Below are positions 38,289 to 47,447 of a stretch of DNA of 64,000 bases, in pieces. The stretch covers positions 1 through 64,000 of the forward strand of contig NZ_VFPA01000004.1 of NCBI RefSeq assembly GCF_006716445.1, read 5' to 3'. The DNA is from Pseudonocardia kunmingensis (GTDB lineage: Bacteria > Actinomycetota > Actinomycetes > Mycobacteriales > Pseudonocardiaceae). Position 1 is the first letter of the stretch; the number at the start of each line of letters is the position of its first letter. Below the pieces are notes generated by a model. It had not been told where the DNA came from. It saw only the letters and a program-made list of their open reading frames with translations, and did no database searches. Both the position numbers and the translations under genes were made by a program.

Positions 38289-39437
38289 TCAGCCCGCGGC
38301 CGCCGCGAGCGCCTGGCGGAGGTCGTCGACGAGGTCCTCGACGTCCTCGATGCCCACCGAGAGGCGCACGAGGTCGTCCGGGACCTCCAGCGCCGAGCCG
38401 GCCACCGACGCGTGCGTCATGGCGGCCGGGTGCTCGATCAGCGACTCCACGCCGCCGAGGGACTCGGCGAGCGTGAAGATCTCGGTGGCCGCGCAGACCC
38501 GCAGCGCCGCCTCCCGGCCCCCCGCCACGGTGAACGACACCATCCCGCCGAAGCGGCGCATCTGCTTGGCCGCCACCTCGTGGCCCGGGTGCTCGGGCCG
38601 GCCCGGGTAGAACACGCGGCCGACGGCCGGGTGGCCGGCCAGCAGCTCGGCGACGCGCTCGGCGTTGTCGCTGTGCCGTTCCATCCGCACCGCGAGCGTC
38701 TTCGCGCCGCGCAGCGTCAACCACGCGTCGAACGGGCCCGGCACCGAGCCGACGGAGTTCTGCGTGAACCGCAGGGCCTCCGCCAGCTCGTCGTCGCTGG
38801 TGACGAGGGCGCCGCCGACCACGTCGGAGTGCCCGCCCACGTACTTCGTGGTGGAGTGCAGCACCACGTCGGCGCCCAGCGCCAGCGGCTGCTGCAGGTA
38901 GGGCGAGGCGAACGTGTTGTCGACGACGAGGCGGGCACCCGCCGTACGCGCGACGTCGGCGACCGCGGCGATGTCGGCGATCCCGAGGAGCGGGTTGGTG
39001 GGCGTCTCGCACCAGACGGCCCGCGTGGTGGGCCGCACCGCGGCGCGCAGGGCGTCGACGTCGGCGAGGTCGACCGGTGTGTACTCCACCCCCCACTGCG
39101 TGAGGACCTTGTCCACCAGGCGGAACGTGCCGCCGTAGGCGTCGTGCGGGATCACGAGGTGGTCGCCGGGCTTGAGCAGCACGCGCAGCAGCACGTCGGA
39201 GGCGCCCATCCCGGAGCCGAACGCGACGGCGTGCCGCCCGCCCTCCAGCGCGGCGAGGCATTCCTGCAGCGCGGTGCGGGTGGGGTTGGCGCTGCGTGAG
39301 TACTCGTAGCCCGCCCGCAGCCCGCCGACGCCGTCCTGCGCGAACGTCGAGGAGGCGTGGATCGGCGTGATCACCGCCCCGGTGTGCGGGTCCGGCTCCT
39401 GGCCGGCGTGGATCGCGTTGGTGGAGAAACCGCGCAT
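38289..39437 (-). CDS. metB: Cystathionine gamma-synthase / PLP-dependent transsulfuration enzyme
   Basis: 382-residue Cys/Met-metabolism PLP enzyme. PLP lysine K198 in VVLHSTTKYVGGHSDVVGG, with YEYSRSANPTRTALQECLAALEGG and VDNTFASPYLQQPL. Type II transsulfuration enzymes differ little, so cystathionine gamma-lyase is possible, but the greA/cbs neighbourhood matches mycobacterial metB. Together with cbs (45856-47220) it completes methionine-cysteine interconversion. A TAGCGT box lies exactly six bases before the ATG, indicating a leaderless mRNA. Confidence 0.92.
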   Translation of the reverse strand: MRGFSTNAIHAGQEPDPHTGAVITPIHASSTFAQDGVGGLRAGYEYSRSANPTRTALQECLAALEGGRHAVAFGSGMGASDVLLRVLLKPGDHLVIPHDAYGGTFRLVDKVLTQWGVEYTPVDLADVDALRAAVRPTTRAVWCETPTNPLLGIADIAAVADVARTAGARLVVDNTFASPYLQQPLALGADVVLHSTTKYVGGHSDVVGGALVTSDDELAEALRFTQNSVGSVPGPFDAWLTLRGAKTLAVRMERHSDNAERVAELLAGHPAVGRVFYPGRPEHPGHEVAAKQMRRFGGMVSFTVAGGREAALRVCAATEIFTLAESLGGVESLIEHPAAMTHASVAGSALEVPDDLVRLSVGIEDVEDLVDDLRQALAAAAG

Positions 39438-39443
39438 GTCACA

Positions 39444-39449
39444 ACGCTA
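39444..39449 (-). promoter_or_regulatory. -10 box TAGCGT placing the metB ATG at +1
   Basis: On the minus strand TAGCGT is followed by six bases (TGTGAC) and the metB ATG. No Shine-Dalgarno sequence; canonical leaderless layout. Confidence 0.55.
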
Positions 39450-39631
39450 CGCGCCGGTCGGGGCCGGGAGCTCGGGGGCACCCGCGGCGCGGTCGGGTCG
39501 GATATCCTGATCACGCGCCTGCCGGGCGCGCCCTGTCCGCGGGGAAGGGACCATCCCACCGGCCCTCCACATGCGTGCCGGACGGACCTCGGCCCGCCCA
39601 CGCGGACACGGGCCCGGAACGAGGTTCGCCG

Positions 39632-40918
39632 ATGCCCACCCTTCCCGACCGCCCGTCGCTGCCGCACCTGCGCAAGCAGGCCAAGGCCCTGCGTCGGGAG
39701 CGCGAGATCCCACTCCACCGAGCGCAGCACGAGCTCGCCCGCTCGTATGGCTTCGCCAGCTGGCCCCGGCTCGTCCGCCACGTCGAGGCCGGTGCCCTGC
39801 AGGGGATCGAACGGGCGCTCGTGCTCGCCGAACCGGCTGCGCTGGCCCCGCTGCTGGCCGCCGGCCCGGCCGTGGCCGCTGCCCCCGTCGGCGGGCTGCC
39901 CCCGCTGCTCGCCCTGCTCCGCAGGGCCACGGGCGCGGCCGCGGACGTCCGCCGGTGCGCGGAGCTCCTCCTGGACGCCGGCGCCGACGCCGGCAGCCGC
40001 ACTGCCGAGGACGGCGGCGACTGGCACCGTTCCGCGCTGTTCGAGGCCGTGGAGCGGCGCGACCTCGCGCTCGCCCGCCTGCTCGTCGCGCGCGGCGCCG
40101 TCCCCGACGAGGACGCCTTCTACCACGCCTGCGAGCAGGCGGACGTCGCGTTCCTCGACCTCCTGCACCGCCCGGGCTTCGAACGCCTCGTGATCCACGC
40201 GCTGGACTTCGAGGACGTCGCCCGCCTCGGGTGGTTCCTCCGCCGGGGCCCCGACCTGGACGCCCTCGGCGCCCTGCACTGGGCCATCGGGCGCGGTCGG
40301 GGGGTGCCGGTCCTCGAGATGCTCCTCGACGCGGGCGCGGACGTGGACCGGCCGCACCCGCGCAGCGGCGACCGGCCGCTCGCGGTGGCGGCCCGCTGCG
40401 GGCACCTCGCCGCCTACGACCTGCTCGTGGCGCGCGGCGCGAGCGCGGAGCTGGATCCGACCGCACGCGCCGTGCTCGCCGTCGCCCGCGGCGAGTCCGT
40501 CCGGTTGCCGTCGGTGCCACCGCCGATGCCCGGGGTGCCGGGCGAGGACTCCGGCTGGCTGCTCGGGCAGTTCGCGCAGCTGGGGCGCACGGAGGTCGTG
40601 CGGGCGCTGGTGGACGCCGGCACGCCGGTGGACACCCGGGGCTGGAGCGGCTTCACCCCGCTCGACCAGGCCGCCATGCACGGTCGCACCGAGGTGGTGC
40701 GCCTGCTCGTCGAGCGCGGCGCGGACCTGGACGACTGCGCGTTCGACGACGCGGGGCCCACTCCCCTGGACTGCGCGATCTGGGGCGCGCGGAACAACCG
40801 GACGGCCGAGGGCGACCACGCGGGCACGGTGGCGCTGCTGCTGGCGGCGGGCGCCCCGACGAGCCACGAGCCGCCGACGGGCGACCCGGAGATCGACGCG
40901 CTGATCACCCGCCCCTGA
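39632..40918 (+). CDS. Ankyrin-repeat protein
   Basis: 428 residues from ATG 39632 (GAGGT six bases before). The N-terminus (PSLPHLRKQAKALRRERE...ELARSYGFASWPRLVRHVEA) is the motif found at the start of many actinobacterial ankyrin proteins. At least six ankyrin-like repeats follow, clearest at DVRRCAELLLDAGADAG, VPVLEMLLDAGADVDRPHPRSGDRPLAVAARCGHLAAYDLLVARGA and RTEVVRALVDAGTPVDTRGWSGFTPLDQAAMHGRTEVVRLLVERGADLDD. Cytoplasmic by appearance. Likely a protein-interaction scaffold; partner unknown. The stop is 10 bases from the convergent symporter gene. Confidence 0.88.
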   Translation: MPTLPDRPSLPHLRKQAKALRREREIPLHRAQHELARSYGFASWPRLVRHVEAGALQGIERALVLAEPAALAPLLAAGPAVAAAPVGGLPPLLALLRRATGAAADVRRCAELLLDAGADAGSRTAEDGGDWHRSALFEAVERRDLALARLLVARGAVPDEDAFYHACEQADVAFLDLLHRPGFERLVIHALDFEDVARLGWFLRRGPDLDALGALHWAIGRGRGVPVLEMLLDAGADVDRPHPRSGDRPLAVAARCGHLAAYDLLVARGASAELDPTARAVLAVARGESVRLPSVPPPMPGVPGEDSGWLLGQFAQLGRTEVVRALVDAGTPVDTRGWSGFTPLDQAAMHGRTEVVRLLVERGADLDDCAFDDAGPTPLDCAIWGARNNRTAEGDHAGTVALLLAAGAPTSHEPPTGDPEIDALITRP

Positions 40919-40928
40919 TTGCAGGGGG

Positions 40929-42257
40929 CTACGCCGCGGGGGCCAGGGTCGGCGGGGCCTCGTCCTCGCGGAGCGGGTCGGCGCCGCGGGGTGCCCGGTA
41001 GCGGTCCATGTCGAGGATGCCCTCGCGCTTGGCCACGATCGTCGGCACGAGCGCCTGGCCGGCCACGTTGGTGGCGGTGCGCATCATGTCCAGCACCGGG
41101 TCGATCGCGAGCAGCAGCCCGACGCCGGCCAGCGGCAGGCCGAGGGTGGACAGCGTGAGGGTCAGCATCACGACGGCGCCGGTCAGGCCCGCCGTGGCCG
41201 CCGACCCGACCACCGAGACGAACACGATGAGCAGGTAGTCGGCGACGTCGAGCTGGATGCCGAACACCTGCGCCACGAAGATCGCGGCGAGCGCCGGGTA
41301 GATGGCCGCGCAGCCGTCCATCTTGGTGGTGGCGCCGATCGGCACCGCGAACGAGGCGTACTCGCGCGGCACGCCGAGGTTCTGCTCGGTGACCCGCTGG
41401 GTCAGCGGCATCGTGCCCACCGACGAGCGGGACACGAACGCGAGCTGGATCGCGGGCCACGCGCCGGAGAAGAACTTCAGCGGGTTGAGCCCGTGGGCCC
41501 AGGCCAGCAGCGGGTAGACGACGAACAGCACGATCGCGCAGCCCACGTAGACGGCGACGGTGAACGTCGCGAGCGGCGCGACCAGGTCCCAGCCGTAGCT
41601 GGCGACGGCGTTGCCGAGCAGGCCGATCGTGCCGAGCGGGGCCAGCCGGATGATCCACCAGAGGATCTTCTGCACGATCTCCAGCGCGGAGCGGGTGAAC
41701 GCGACGAACGGCTCGGCCTTCTCCCCCACCCGCAGCACGGCGACGCCGACGACGATCGCCAGCACGACGATCTGCAGGACGTTGAACGAGAGCGCGCCGG
41801 TGCCCTGCTCGACGTCGACGTCCACGCCGGCGCCGAGCACGTTGGACGGCACCAGGCCGCCCAGGAAGTCGGTCCAGGAGCCCTGCGTCGACGGCGCCTC
41901 GGCACCGGCGGTGTCGAGCACGACACCGCGCCCCGGGTTCACGACCAGGCCGAGCGCGATGCCGATGACGACCGCGATCAGCGAGGTGATCCCGAACCAC
42001 AGCAGGGTGCGGGTGGCCAGGCGGGCGGCGTTGGCGACCTGCCGCAGCTGGGCGATGCTCACCACGATCGCGGTGAACACCAGCGGCGGTACGGCCACCC
42101 GCAGCAGGTCGACGAACGTGGAACCGACGAAGTCGAGGGTGCCGGTCAGCCAGCTGTCCTCACCCATCCCACGGGCGACGACCCCCAGCACGACGCCCAG
42201 CACCAGGGCGATCAGGATCTGGGCGCCGAAGGGCACCCGTCGAAGGCGAGCGAGCAT
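40929..42257 (-). CDS. Dicarboxylate/amino acid:cation symporter (DAACS family)
   Basis: 442-residue sodium- or proton-coupled carrier of the glutamate/C4-dicarboxylate type with eight membrane helices and two hairpin loops. Signatures: VDLLRVAVPPLVFTAIVVSIAQL, the serine-rich hairpin FVSRSSVGTMPLTQRV (usually SSSxxTLP), and the substrate/cation segment GATTKMDGCAAIYPALAAIFVAQ, where the common NMDG reads KMDG. That change may alter ion coupling. C-terminus DVVGQALV-like NVAGQALVPTIVAKREG. Start ATG 42257. Substrate probably glutamate, aspartate or succinate, by family. Confidence 0.88.
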   Translation of the reverse strand: MLARLRRVPFGAQILIALVLGVVLGVVARGMGEDSWLTGTLDFVGSTFVDLLRVAVPPLVFTAIVVSIAQLRQVANAARLATRTLLWFGITSLIAVVIGIALGLVVNPGRGVVLDTAGAEAPSTQGSWTDFLGGLVPSNVLGAGVDVDVEQGTGALSFNVLQIVVLAIVVGVAVLRVGEKAEPFVAFTRSALEIVQKILWWIIRLAPLGTIGLLGNAVASYGWDLVAPLATFTVAVYVGCAIVLFVVYPLLAWAHGLNPLKFFSGAWPAIQLAFVSRSSVGTMPLTQRVTEQNLGVPREYASFAVPIGATTKMDGCAAIYPALAAIFVAQVFGIQLDVADYLLIVFVSVVGSAATAGLTGAVVMLTLTLSTLGLPLAGVGLLLAIDPVLDMMRTATNVAGQALVPTIVAKREGILDMDRYRAPRGADPLREDEAPPTLAPAA

Positions 42258-42451
42258 GCAGGTATCAGCACCGGGGCATGCGCTGCGATTCCGCGTTCGG
42301 GCTGTGACGGCGCCCTCCCCGGACCGGGATGTGGCTTCGGTGGACTTCCCGGGTCGGACGGGACCGTGGCCCCTGGTGCCCGGGACGCCGGGCGGCCCAG
42401 GGTCCTCCTCGACGGCCGGGCGACGGGCCCGGCGGCGAGCGAGGAGCGGAC

Positions 42452-43156
42452 ATGCAGACCGAACCGATCGAGGTGCAGCGGGACGGGGGGCGGGCACCGC
42501 TGCGGCCGGGGCGCGGCTGGGCGGCGGCGGGCGTGCTGGCCGGGGTGGCGGGGTTCGCCGCGATGGAGGTGGAGAGCCGGTTCGCACCGGACGACCCGGC
42601 GGCGAACGTCGACGCCGCGGTGCTCGTGGAGGGCTACGTGCAGCACGGTCCCGGCAGGCTCGCCGTGGTACTGGCGCTGTTCGTGGCCGCGGCGTTCGCC
42701 GTGGTGGTCTTCGGGGCCGGGCTGCGCCGTGCGCTGGCGGTCCAGTGCCCTGCGGGCAGCCTGGTGCCCGACGTCGCGGCCGCCGGCACGCTGCTGGTCG
42801 CGGCGCTGTGCCTGGTCGGGTCGGGACCGACCACCGAGGTGTTCTTCGCGCTGCTGCACGCCGCGGAGAGCGACCCGGACATCACGGCGTCGCTGGTGCG
42901 CACGATGGACACGCTGCCGTGGGTCTGGGGCGGGCTCGCACCGACCGTCGCCGCCGTGGCGTACGCGGCGCTGCGCCACGGCGCCGCGCCGCGCTGGCTC
43001 GGCGTGGTGAGCATCGTCTTCGCCCTGCTCGTCGGGGGCCTCGCGATGGCGCCGCTGCAGTACCTCGCCGGGATGGTGGGCGCGGTCTGGTTGGTGCTCG
43101 CCGGGGTGGCCTACCTCACCACGCGCGGTGCGCGGGCTGGAACGATGCCTGCATGA
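42452..43156 (+). CDS. Polytopic membrane protein preceding a NarL-type two-component system
   Basis: 234 residues with about six hydrophobic segments (GWAAAGVLAGVAGFAAM, LAVVLALFVAAAFAVVVFGAGL, AAAGTLLVAALCLVG, WVWGGLAPTVAAVAYAALR, WLGVVSIVFALLVGGLA, MVGAVWLVLAGVAYL). No family named. GAGGAGCGGAC precedes the ATG. The stop overlaps the sensor kinase start by four bases, so it is the first gene of the operon and may be part of the sensing complex. Confidence 0.75.
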   Translation: MQTEPIEVQRDGGRAPLRPGRGWAAAGVLAGVAGFAAMEVESRFAPDDPAANVDAAVLVEGYVQHGPGRLAVVLALFVAAAFAVVVFGAGLRRALAVQCPAGSLVPDVAAAGTLLVAALCLVGSGPTTEVFFALLHAAESDPDITASLVRTMDTLPWVWGGLAPTVAAVAYAALRHGAAPRWLGVVSIVFALLVGGLAMAPLQYLAGMVGAVWLVLAGVAYLTTRGARAGTMPA

Positions 43157-45201
43157 CGTCGGAGCAGGCGGCGGCCGGGCGGTGGCAGCGCCGGCGTCCG
43201 GTCGCGGCCGTCGTCGTGGCGGTCACCGCATGGCTGCTCGCCGCGCTCGCCGTGCTCACCCTCCCGTGGGGCGCCCTGTACGAGGGCGGCGAGGCCCTGT
43301 TCTTCGTCGTCGACGTCGTGGTGGCGGTCGTCTACGGGCTGGTGGCCCGCGTCCTGCTGGCCCGCCGGGCGGTGGCCGTGGCGTGGTGGGTCGCGCTCGC
43401 CGCGATCGGCGACGGCGTGGCCGCCTTCGCCGCCGGTTACGCCCGCGTCGCGCCGGCGGGGTTCGCGCTGCCGGGCGCCGACGCGGTGGCGTCGCTGACG
43501 TCGGTGGCCTGGGTGCCGGGCACGCTCGGCCTGATCGTCGTGGTGCCGTGGCTGGTGCGCGAGGGCGCGCTGTCCGCAGGCGCGCACGCCGCGGTGTGGA
43601 CGGGGGCCGCGGCGTGCGTCGCGGTCACGGCGGCCCGCGTCCTCGTGCCGGACGGCACGGCGGTGGTGCCCGTGCCCGCCGCGCTGGAGGCCCTGGCCGG
43701 CTCGCTGACCCTGCAGATGGGCACGGTCGTCGTGCTGGGCGCGCTGGCCACCGCGGACGCCGCACGCCGCTGGTCGCGCGGCTCACCGGCCGCGCGGCGC
43801 GGGCTGGGCTGGCTCGCACTGGGCTCCGGGCTGATGACCCTGTCGTTCGTGCCGCTGGCGCTTCCGCTGCCGCTGGCGATGGCGCTGGTGGACCCGGGTG
43901 TCGTCCCGGCGATCCAGCTCGCGGCGCAGGCGTTCTTCCCGGCGGCGATCCTCGTCGTGGTGCTGCGGCAGCAGCTGTGGGGCATCGACCTCGTCGTGAG
44001 CCGCACCCTGGTGTGGGGCCTGCTCACCGCCGGATCGGTCGTCGCGTACCTGCTGATCGTGTTCGTGGCCGGCGCGGTGCTGCCGGTCGGCAGCGGCACC
44101 GGCGGGGTCCTCGCCGCGGCCGTGCTGGCCGGGCTCGCCGTGCCGGCGAGGGCGTGGCTGCAGCGCCGGGTCGACCTCCTGGTCCGCGGGCCCGCCGCGG
44201 CGCCCGGCGCGGGCGCCGAGCACGTCGGGCGGAGCCTGGGCAGCGCGGCGCCCGCCGAGCTCGTGCACCGCGTGCTGGAGGCCGTGGTCGAGGCCCTGCG
44301 CGGCGAGGGTGGCGAGGTGCGCCTGCCCGACGGCAGGCAGCTGGCCGCGGCGGGCGGCCCGGGCGGCCCGCCGCTCGCGGTGCCGCTGGCGGCCGCGGGA
44401 GAGCACGTCGGGGAGCTGGCGGTGTGGGGCGCACCGGGCGAGCGCCTGGACGCGCGCACCGAGCGGGACCTCCAGCCCCTGGCCGGCGTGGTCGCCGCCG
44501 TCGTCCGGCTCGCGATGCTCACCGCGGAGCTCGAGGCCGCCCGCGCGCGGACCGTGGCCGCGCGCGCCGAGGAGCGGCGGCTGCTGCGCCGCGAGGTGCA
44601 CGACCACCTCGGCCCGGTGCTGACCGGTGTCTCGCTGGGGCTGCAGGGCGCCCGCAACCTGCTCACGGCGGGCGACCCGGACACCGCGGCCCGGCTGCTC
44701 GACGAGCTGGCCGGCGAGGTGGAGCGCGGCGTGCAGAACGTGCGCAGCCTGGCGCGGGCCTTCCTGCCCCCGCTGCTCGAGGAGCGCGGGCTGGCGAGCG
44801 CGCTGGAGGACCTCGCGTCCCGGTTCGACGGCCCCGACCTCGCGGTGCGCGCCGAGGTCGAGCAGGCCGCGGCGGCCGCGCTGAGCGCGCCCGTGGCCGT
44901 CGGCCTCTACAGCGTGGCCGCGGAGGCCGTCACCAACGCCCACCGGCACGCCCGCGCCGCCGGTTGCGTGGTGCGGCTCGAGCACGTCGGCGACGACGTG
45001 CGGCTGCAGGTGGTCGACGACGGCGTCGGCATCGACCCGGACCGCAGGCCGGGCGTCGGGCTGCGCGCCGTGCACGAGCGGGCCGACGAGCTGGGCGGCA
45101 CCGCCCGGATCGGGCCCGGGCCCGCGGGCGGCACCGTCGTGGAGGTCACCGTGCCGGCCCGCCGCGACGCGCCGGTCCTCGAGGCCGGGAGCGCGTCGTG
45201 A
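43153..45201 (+). CDS. Sensor histidine kinase, HisKA_3 (NarL partner) type
   Basis: 682 residues. About nine hydrophobic segments fill the first 350 residues; then a short GAF-like region (GGEVRLPDGRQLAAAGG...LAVPLAAAGEHVGELAVWG), a coiled coil (LEAARARTVAARAEERRLLRRE), the HisKA_3 dimerisation domain with phospho-acceptor H483 in REVHDHLGPVLTGVSLGLQG, and an HATPase domain with N box EAVTNAHRHARAA and G box VVDDGVGID/GVGLRAVHERADELGG. Overlaps both the upstream membrane gene and the downstream regulator by four bases. Ligand unknown; the many-helix input domain suggests a membrane or lipophilic signal. Confidence 0.92.
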   Translation: MTSEQAAAGRWQRRRPVAAVVVAVTAWLLAALAVLTLPWGALYEGGEALFFVVDVVVAVVYGLVARVLLARRAVAVAWWVALAAIGDGVAAFAAGYARVAPAGFALPGADAVASLTSVAWVPGTLGLIVVVPWLVREGALSAGAHAAVWTGAAACVAVTAARVLVPDGTAVVPVPAALEALAGSLTLQMGTVVVLGALATADAARRWSRGSPAARRGLGWLALGSGLMTLSFVPLALPLPLAMALVDPGVVPAIQLAAQAFFPAAILVVVLRQQLWGIDLVVSRTLVWGLLTAGSVVAYLLIVFVAGAVLPVGSGTGGVLAAAVLAGLAVPARAWLQRRVDLLVRGPAAAPGAGAEHVGRSLGSAAPAELVHRVLEAVVEALRGEGGEVRLPDGRQLAAAGGPGGPPLAVPLAAAGEHVGELAVWGAPGERLDARTERDLQPLAGVVAAVVRLAMLTAELEAARARTVAARAEERRLLRREVHDHLGPVLTGVSLGLQGARNLLTAGDPDTAARLLDELAGEVERGVQNVRSLARAFLPPLLEERGLASALEDLASRFDGPDLAVRAEVEQAAAAALSAPVAVGLYSVAAEAVTNAHRHARAAGCVVRLEHVGDDVRLQVVDDGVGIDPDRRPGVGLRAVHERADELGGTARIGPGPAGGTVVEVTVPARRDAPVLEAGSAS

Positions 45202-45848
45202 CCGGGCCCGTGCGCATCCTCGTCGTCGACGACCACCCGACGTTCCGGCTGGGCATGCAGGCGCTGCTGAACTCGATAGCCGGTTTCACCGTGGTCGGCG
45301 AGGCCGCCGACGCCCCGGAGGCCGTCGAGCTCGCCCGGCGCGTGCCGGCCGACGTCGTCGTGATGGACCTGGACCTGGCGGGCACGTCGGGCGTCGACGC
45401 CACGCACGCGGTGCTGCGGGAGCGCCCGGAGCTGCGCGTCCTCGTGGTCACGATGCTGGAGGACGACGACTCGGTGTTCGCCGCGATGCGGGCCGGGGCG
45501 CGGGGCTACCTGCTGAAGAGCGCCACGCCCGCGGAGGTGGAGCGCGCGGTCCGGGCCGTCGCGAACGGGGAGGTCCTCGTGGCGGGCGGCGTCGCCGAGC
45601 GCGTGCTCGGCTTCGTCACCGGCGCCCGCCGCGCCGCCACCCCGTTCCCCGAGCTGACCGAACGCGAGCGCGAGGTGCTCGACCTCGTCGCCCGCGGCAT
45701 GGACAACCTCGCCGTGGCCCGCAGGCTCGCCCTGTCCGACAAGACGGTGCGCAACCACCTGTCGACGATCCTGGCCAAGCTCCGCGTGGCCGACCGGGCC
45801 CAGGCGATCGTGCGCGCGCGGGACGCCGGGCTCGGCGGTGCCCGGTGA
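45198..45848 (+). CDS. NarL/LuxR-type response regulator
   Basis: 216 residues. Receiver domain with D11-D12 pair, phospho-acceptor D57 in VVVMDLDLAG, T and K switch residues (VVTMLEDD, LLKSATP); C-terminal LuxR helix-turn-helix LTEREREVLDLVARGMDNLAVARRLALSDKTVRNHLSTILAKLRVADR. GTG start overlaps the kinase stop (GTGA). Ends 7 bases from the convergent cbs gene. Confidence 0.94.
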   Translation: MTGPVRILVVDDHPTFRLGMQALLNSIAGFTVVGEAADAPEAVELARRVPADVVVMDLDLAGTSGVDATHAVLRERPELRVLVVTMLEDDDSVFAAMRAGARGYLLKSATPAEVERAVRAVANGEVLVAGGVAERVLGFVTGARRAATPFPELTEREREVLDLVARGMDNLAVARRLALSDKTVRNHLSTILAKLRVADRAQAIVRARDAGLGGAR

Positions 45849-45855
45849 TCCGGGC

Positions 45856-47220
45856 TCAGCTGCCCAGGAACGCCAGCACGTCGGACCGGGTCACCACACC
45901 CGCGGGCTTGCCGTCCACCAGCACGAGCGCCGCGTCCGCGTCGGCGAACGCACCCATCGCCGTGCCCAGCGGCTCGCCCGCGCCGATCGTGGGCAGCGAC
46001 GGGGACATGTGCTTCTCGAGCCGGTCCGACAGCTGGGCGCGTCCGGTGAACAACGCGTCGAGCAGATCGCGCTCCACGACGGCTCCGGTCACCTCCGCGG
46101 CCATCACCGGCGGCTCGGCCCGCACGACCGGCATCTGGGACACGTGGAACTCGCGCAGGTAGTGCACCGCGTCGGCGACCGTCTCGTTGGGGTGGGCGTG
46201 CACGAGGTCCGGCATCGACCCGTCCTTGCGGCGCAGCACGTCGCCGACCGTGGCGCCCTCCGTCGGCGGCAGGAAGCCGTAGCTGGCCATCCAGCTGTCG
46301 TTGAACACCTTCCCGAGGTAGCCGCGGCCGCCGTCGGGCAGCAGGACGACGACCACCGCGTCCGGCGGCAGCTCGCGGGCCACCCGCAACGCGGCCACGA
46401 CCGCCATCCCGCAGGAGCCGCCGACGAGCATCGCCTCCTCGCGGGCGAGGCGGCGCGTCATCGCGAAGGAGTCGGCGTCGGAGACCGCGACGATCCGGTC
46501 GCAGATGTTCTTGTCGTAGGTGGTGGGCCAGAAGTCCTCGCCGACGCCCTCCACGAGGTAGGGCCGCCCGCCACCGCCGCTGTAGACCGACCCCTCCGGG
46601 TCGGCACCGATCACCTGCACCCGGCCGTCGGACACCTCCTTGAGGTAGCGCCCGGTGCCGCTGATCGTGCCGCCGGTGCCGATGCCCGCCACGAAGTGCG
46701 TGATGCGCCCGTCGGTCTGCTCCCACAGCTCCGGCCCCGTGCCGAAGTAGTGCGACTCCGGGTTGTGCTGGTTGGCGTACTGGTTGGGCTTCCAGGCGCC
46801 CTCGATCTCACCGACGAGCCGGTCCGACACCTGGTAGTAGGAGTCGGGGTGGTCGGGGTCCACGGCCGTCGGGCAGACGACCACGTCGGCGCCGTACGCG
46901 CGCAGCACGTTGCGCTTGTCCTCGCTGACCTTGTCCGGGCACACGAACACGCACTTGTAGCCCTTGCGCTGCGCGATCATGGCCAGCCCGACCCCGGTGT
47001 TGCCCGAGGTCGGTTCGACGATCGTGCCGCCGGGACGCAGCTCGCCGGCGGCCTCCGCGGCCTCGACCATGCGCAGCGCGATCCGGTCCTTGACGCTGCC
47101 ACCCGGGTTGAAGTACTCCACCTTGGCCAGCACGGGGGCCGCGATGCCCTCGGCGACGGTCCCGAGCCGGACGAGAGGCGTGTTCCCGACCAGGTCGGCG
47201 ACGTGCTCGACGTAGTGCAT
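45856..47220 (-). CDS. cbs: Cystathionine beta-synthase
   Basis: 454-residue PLP enzyme condensing serine and homocysteine to cystathionine. The catalytic fold has the PLP lysine K44 in NPGGSVKDRIALRMVEAAE, the asparagine loop EPTSGNTGVGLAM and GTGGTISGTGRYLKE; the C-terminal 120 residues are a CBS-domain pair (GSMPDLVHAHPNETVADAVHYLREFHVSQMPVV and GAGEPLGTAMGAFADADAALVLVDGKPAGVVTRSDVL). No N-terminal heme-binding extension. Works with metB in transsulfuration. Divergent from the sigma factor gene over a 227-base region in which I see no defended promoter. Confidence 0.95.
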   Translation of the reverse strand: MHYVEHVADLVGNTPLVRLGTVAEGIAAPVLAKVEYFNPGGSVKDRIALRMVEAAEAAGELRPGGTIVEPTSGNTGVGLAMIAQRKGYKCVFVCPDKVSEDKRNVLRAYGADVVVCPTAVDPDHPDSYYQVSDRLVGEIEGAWKPNQYANQHNPESHYFGTGPELWEQTDGRITHFVAGIGTGGTISGTGRYLKEVSDGRVQVIGADPEGSVYSGGGGRPYLVEGVGEDFWPTTYDKNICDRIVAVSDADSFAMTRRLAREEAMLVGGSCGMAVVAALRVARELPPDAVVVVLLPDGGRGYLGKVFNDSWMASYGFLPPTEGATVGDVLRRKDGSMPDLVHAHPNETVADAVHYLREFHVSQMPVVRAEPPVMAAEVTGAVVERDLLDALFTGRAQLSDRLEKHMSPSLPTIGAGEPLGTAMGAFADADAALVLVDGKPAGVVTRSDVLAFLGS

Positions 47221-47447
47221 GGGTCCCATCGTCGCACCCGGCGCCGGGCCGCACGCGGTGACCGGCCGCGTGCCCCGCGCCCGAGCGGCGACAGGCCCGC
47301 ACGCCGGAGGTCCGAACGGCAGCGCGAGAGGCCGCGTACGGACTACTGTTCGCCGTCGAGCATGGACCCGGTCGGGGGACGGGGGACGGGGGCGCCGCAC
47401 GGGCAGCGACGCCGCGGAACCGATCGACTCGCAGGAGGGGTACGCCG

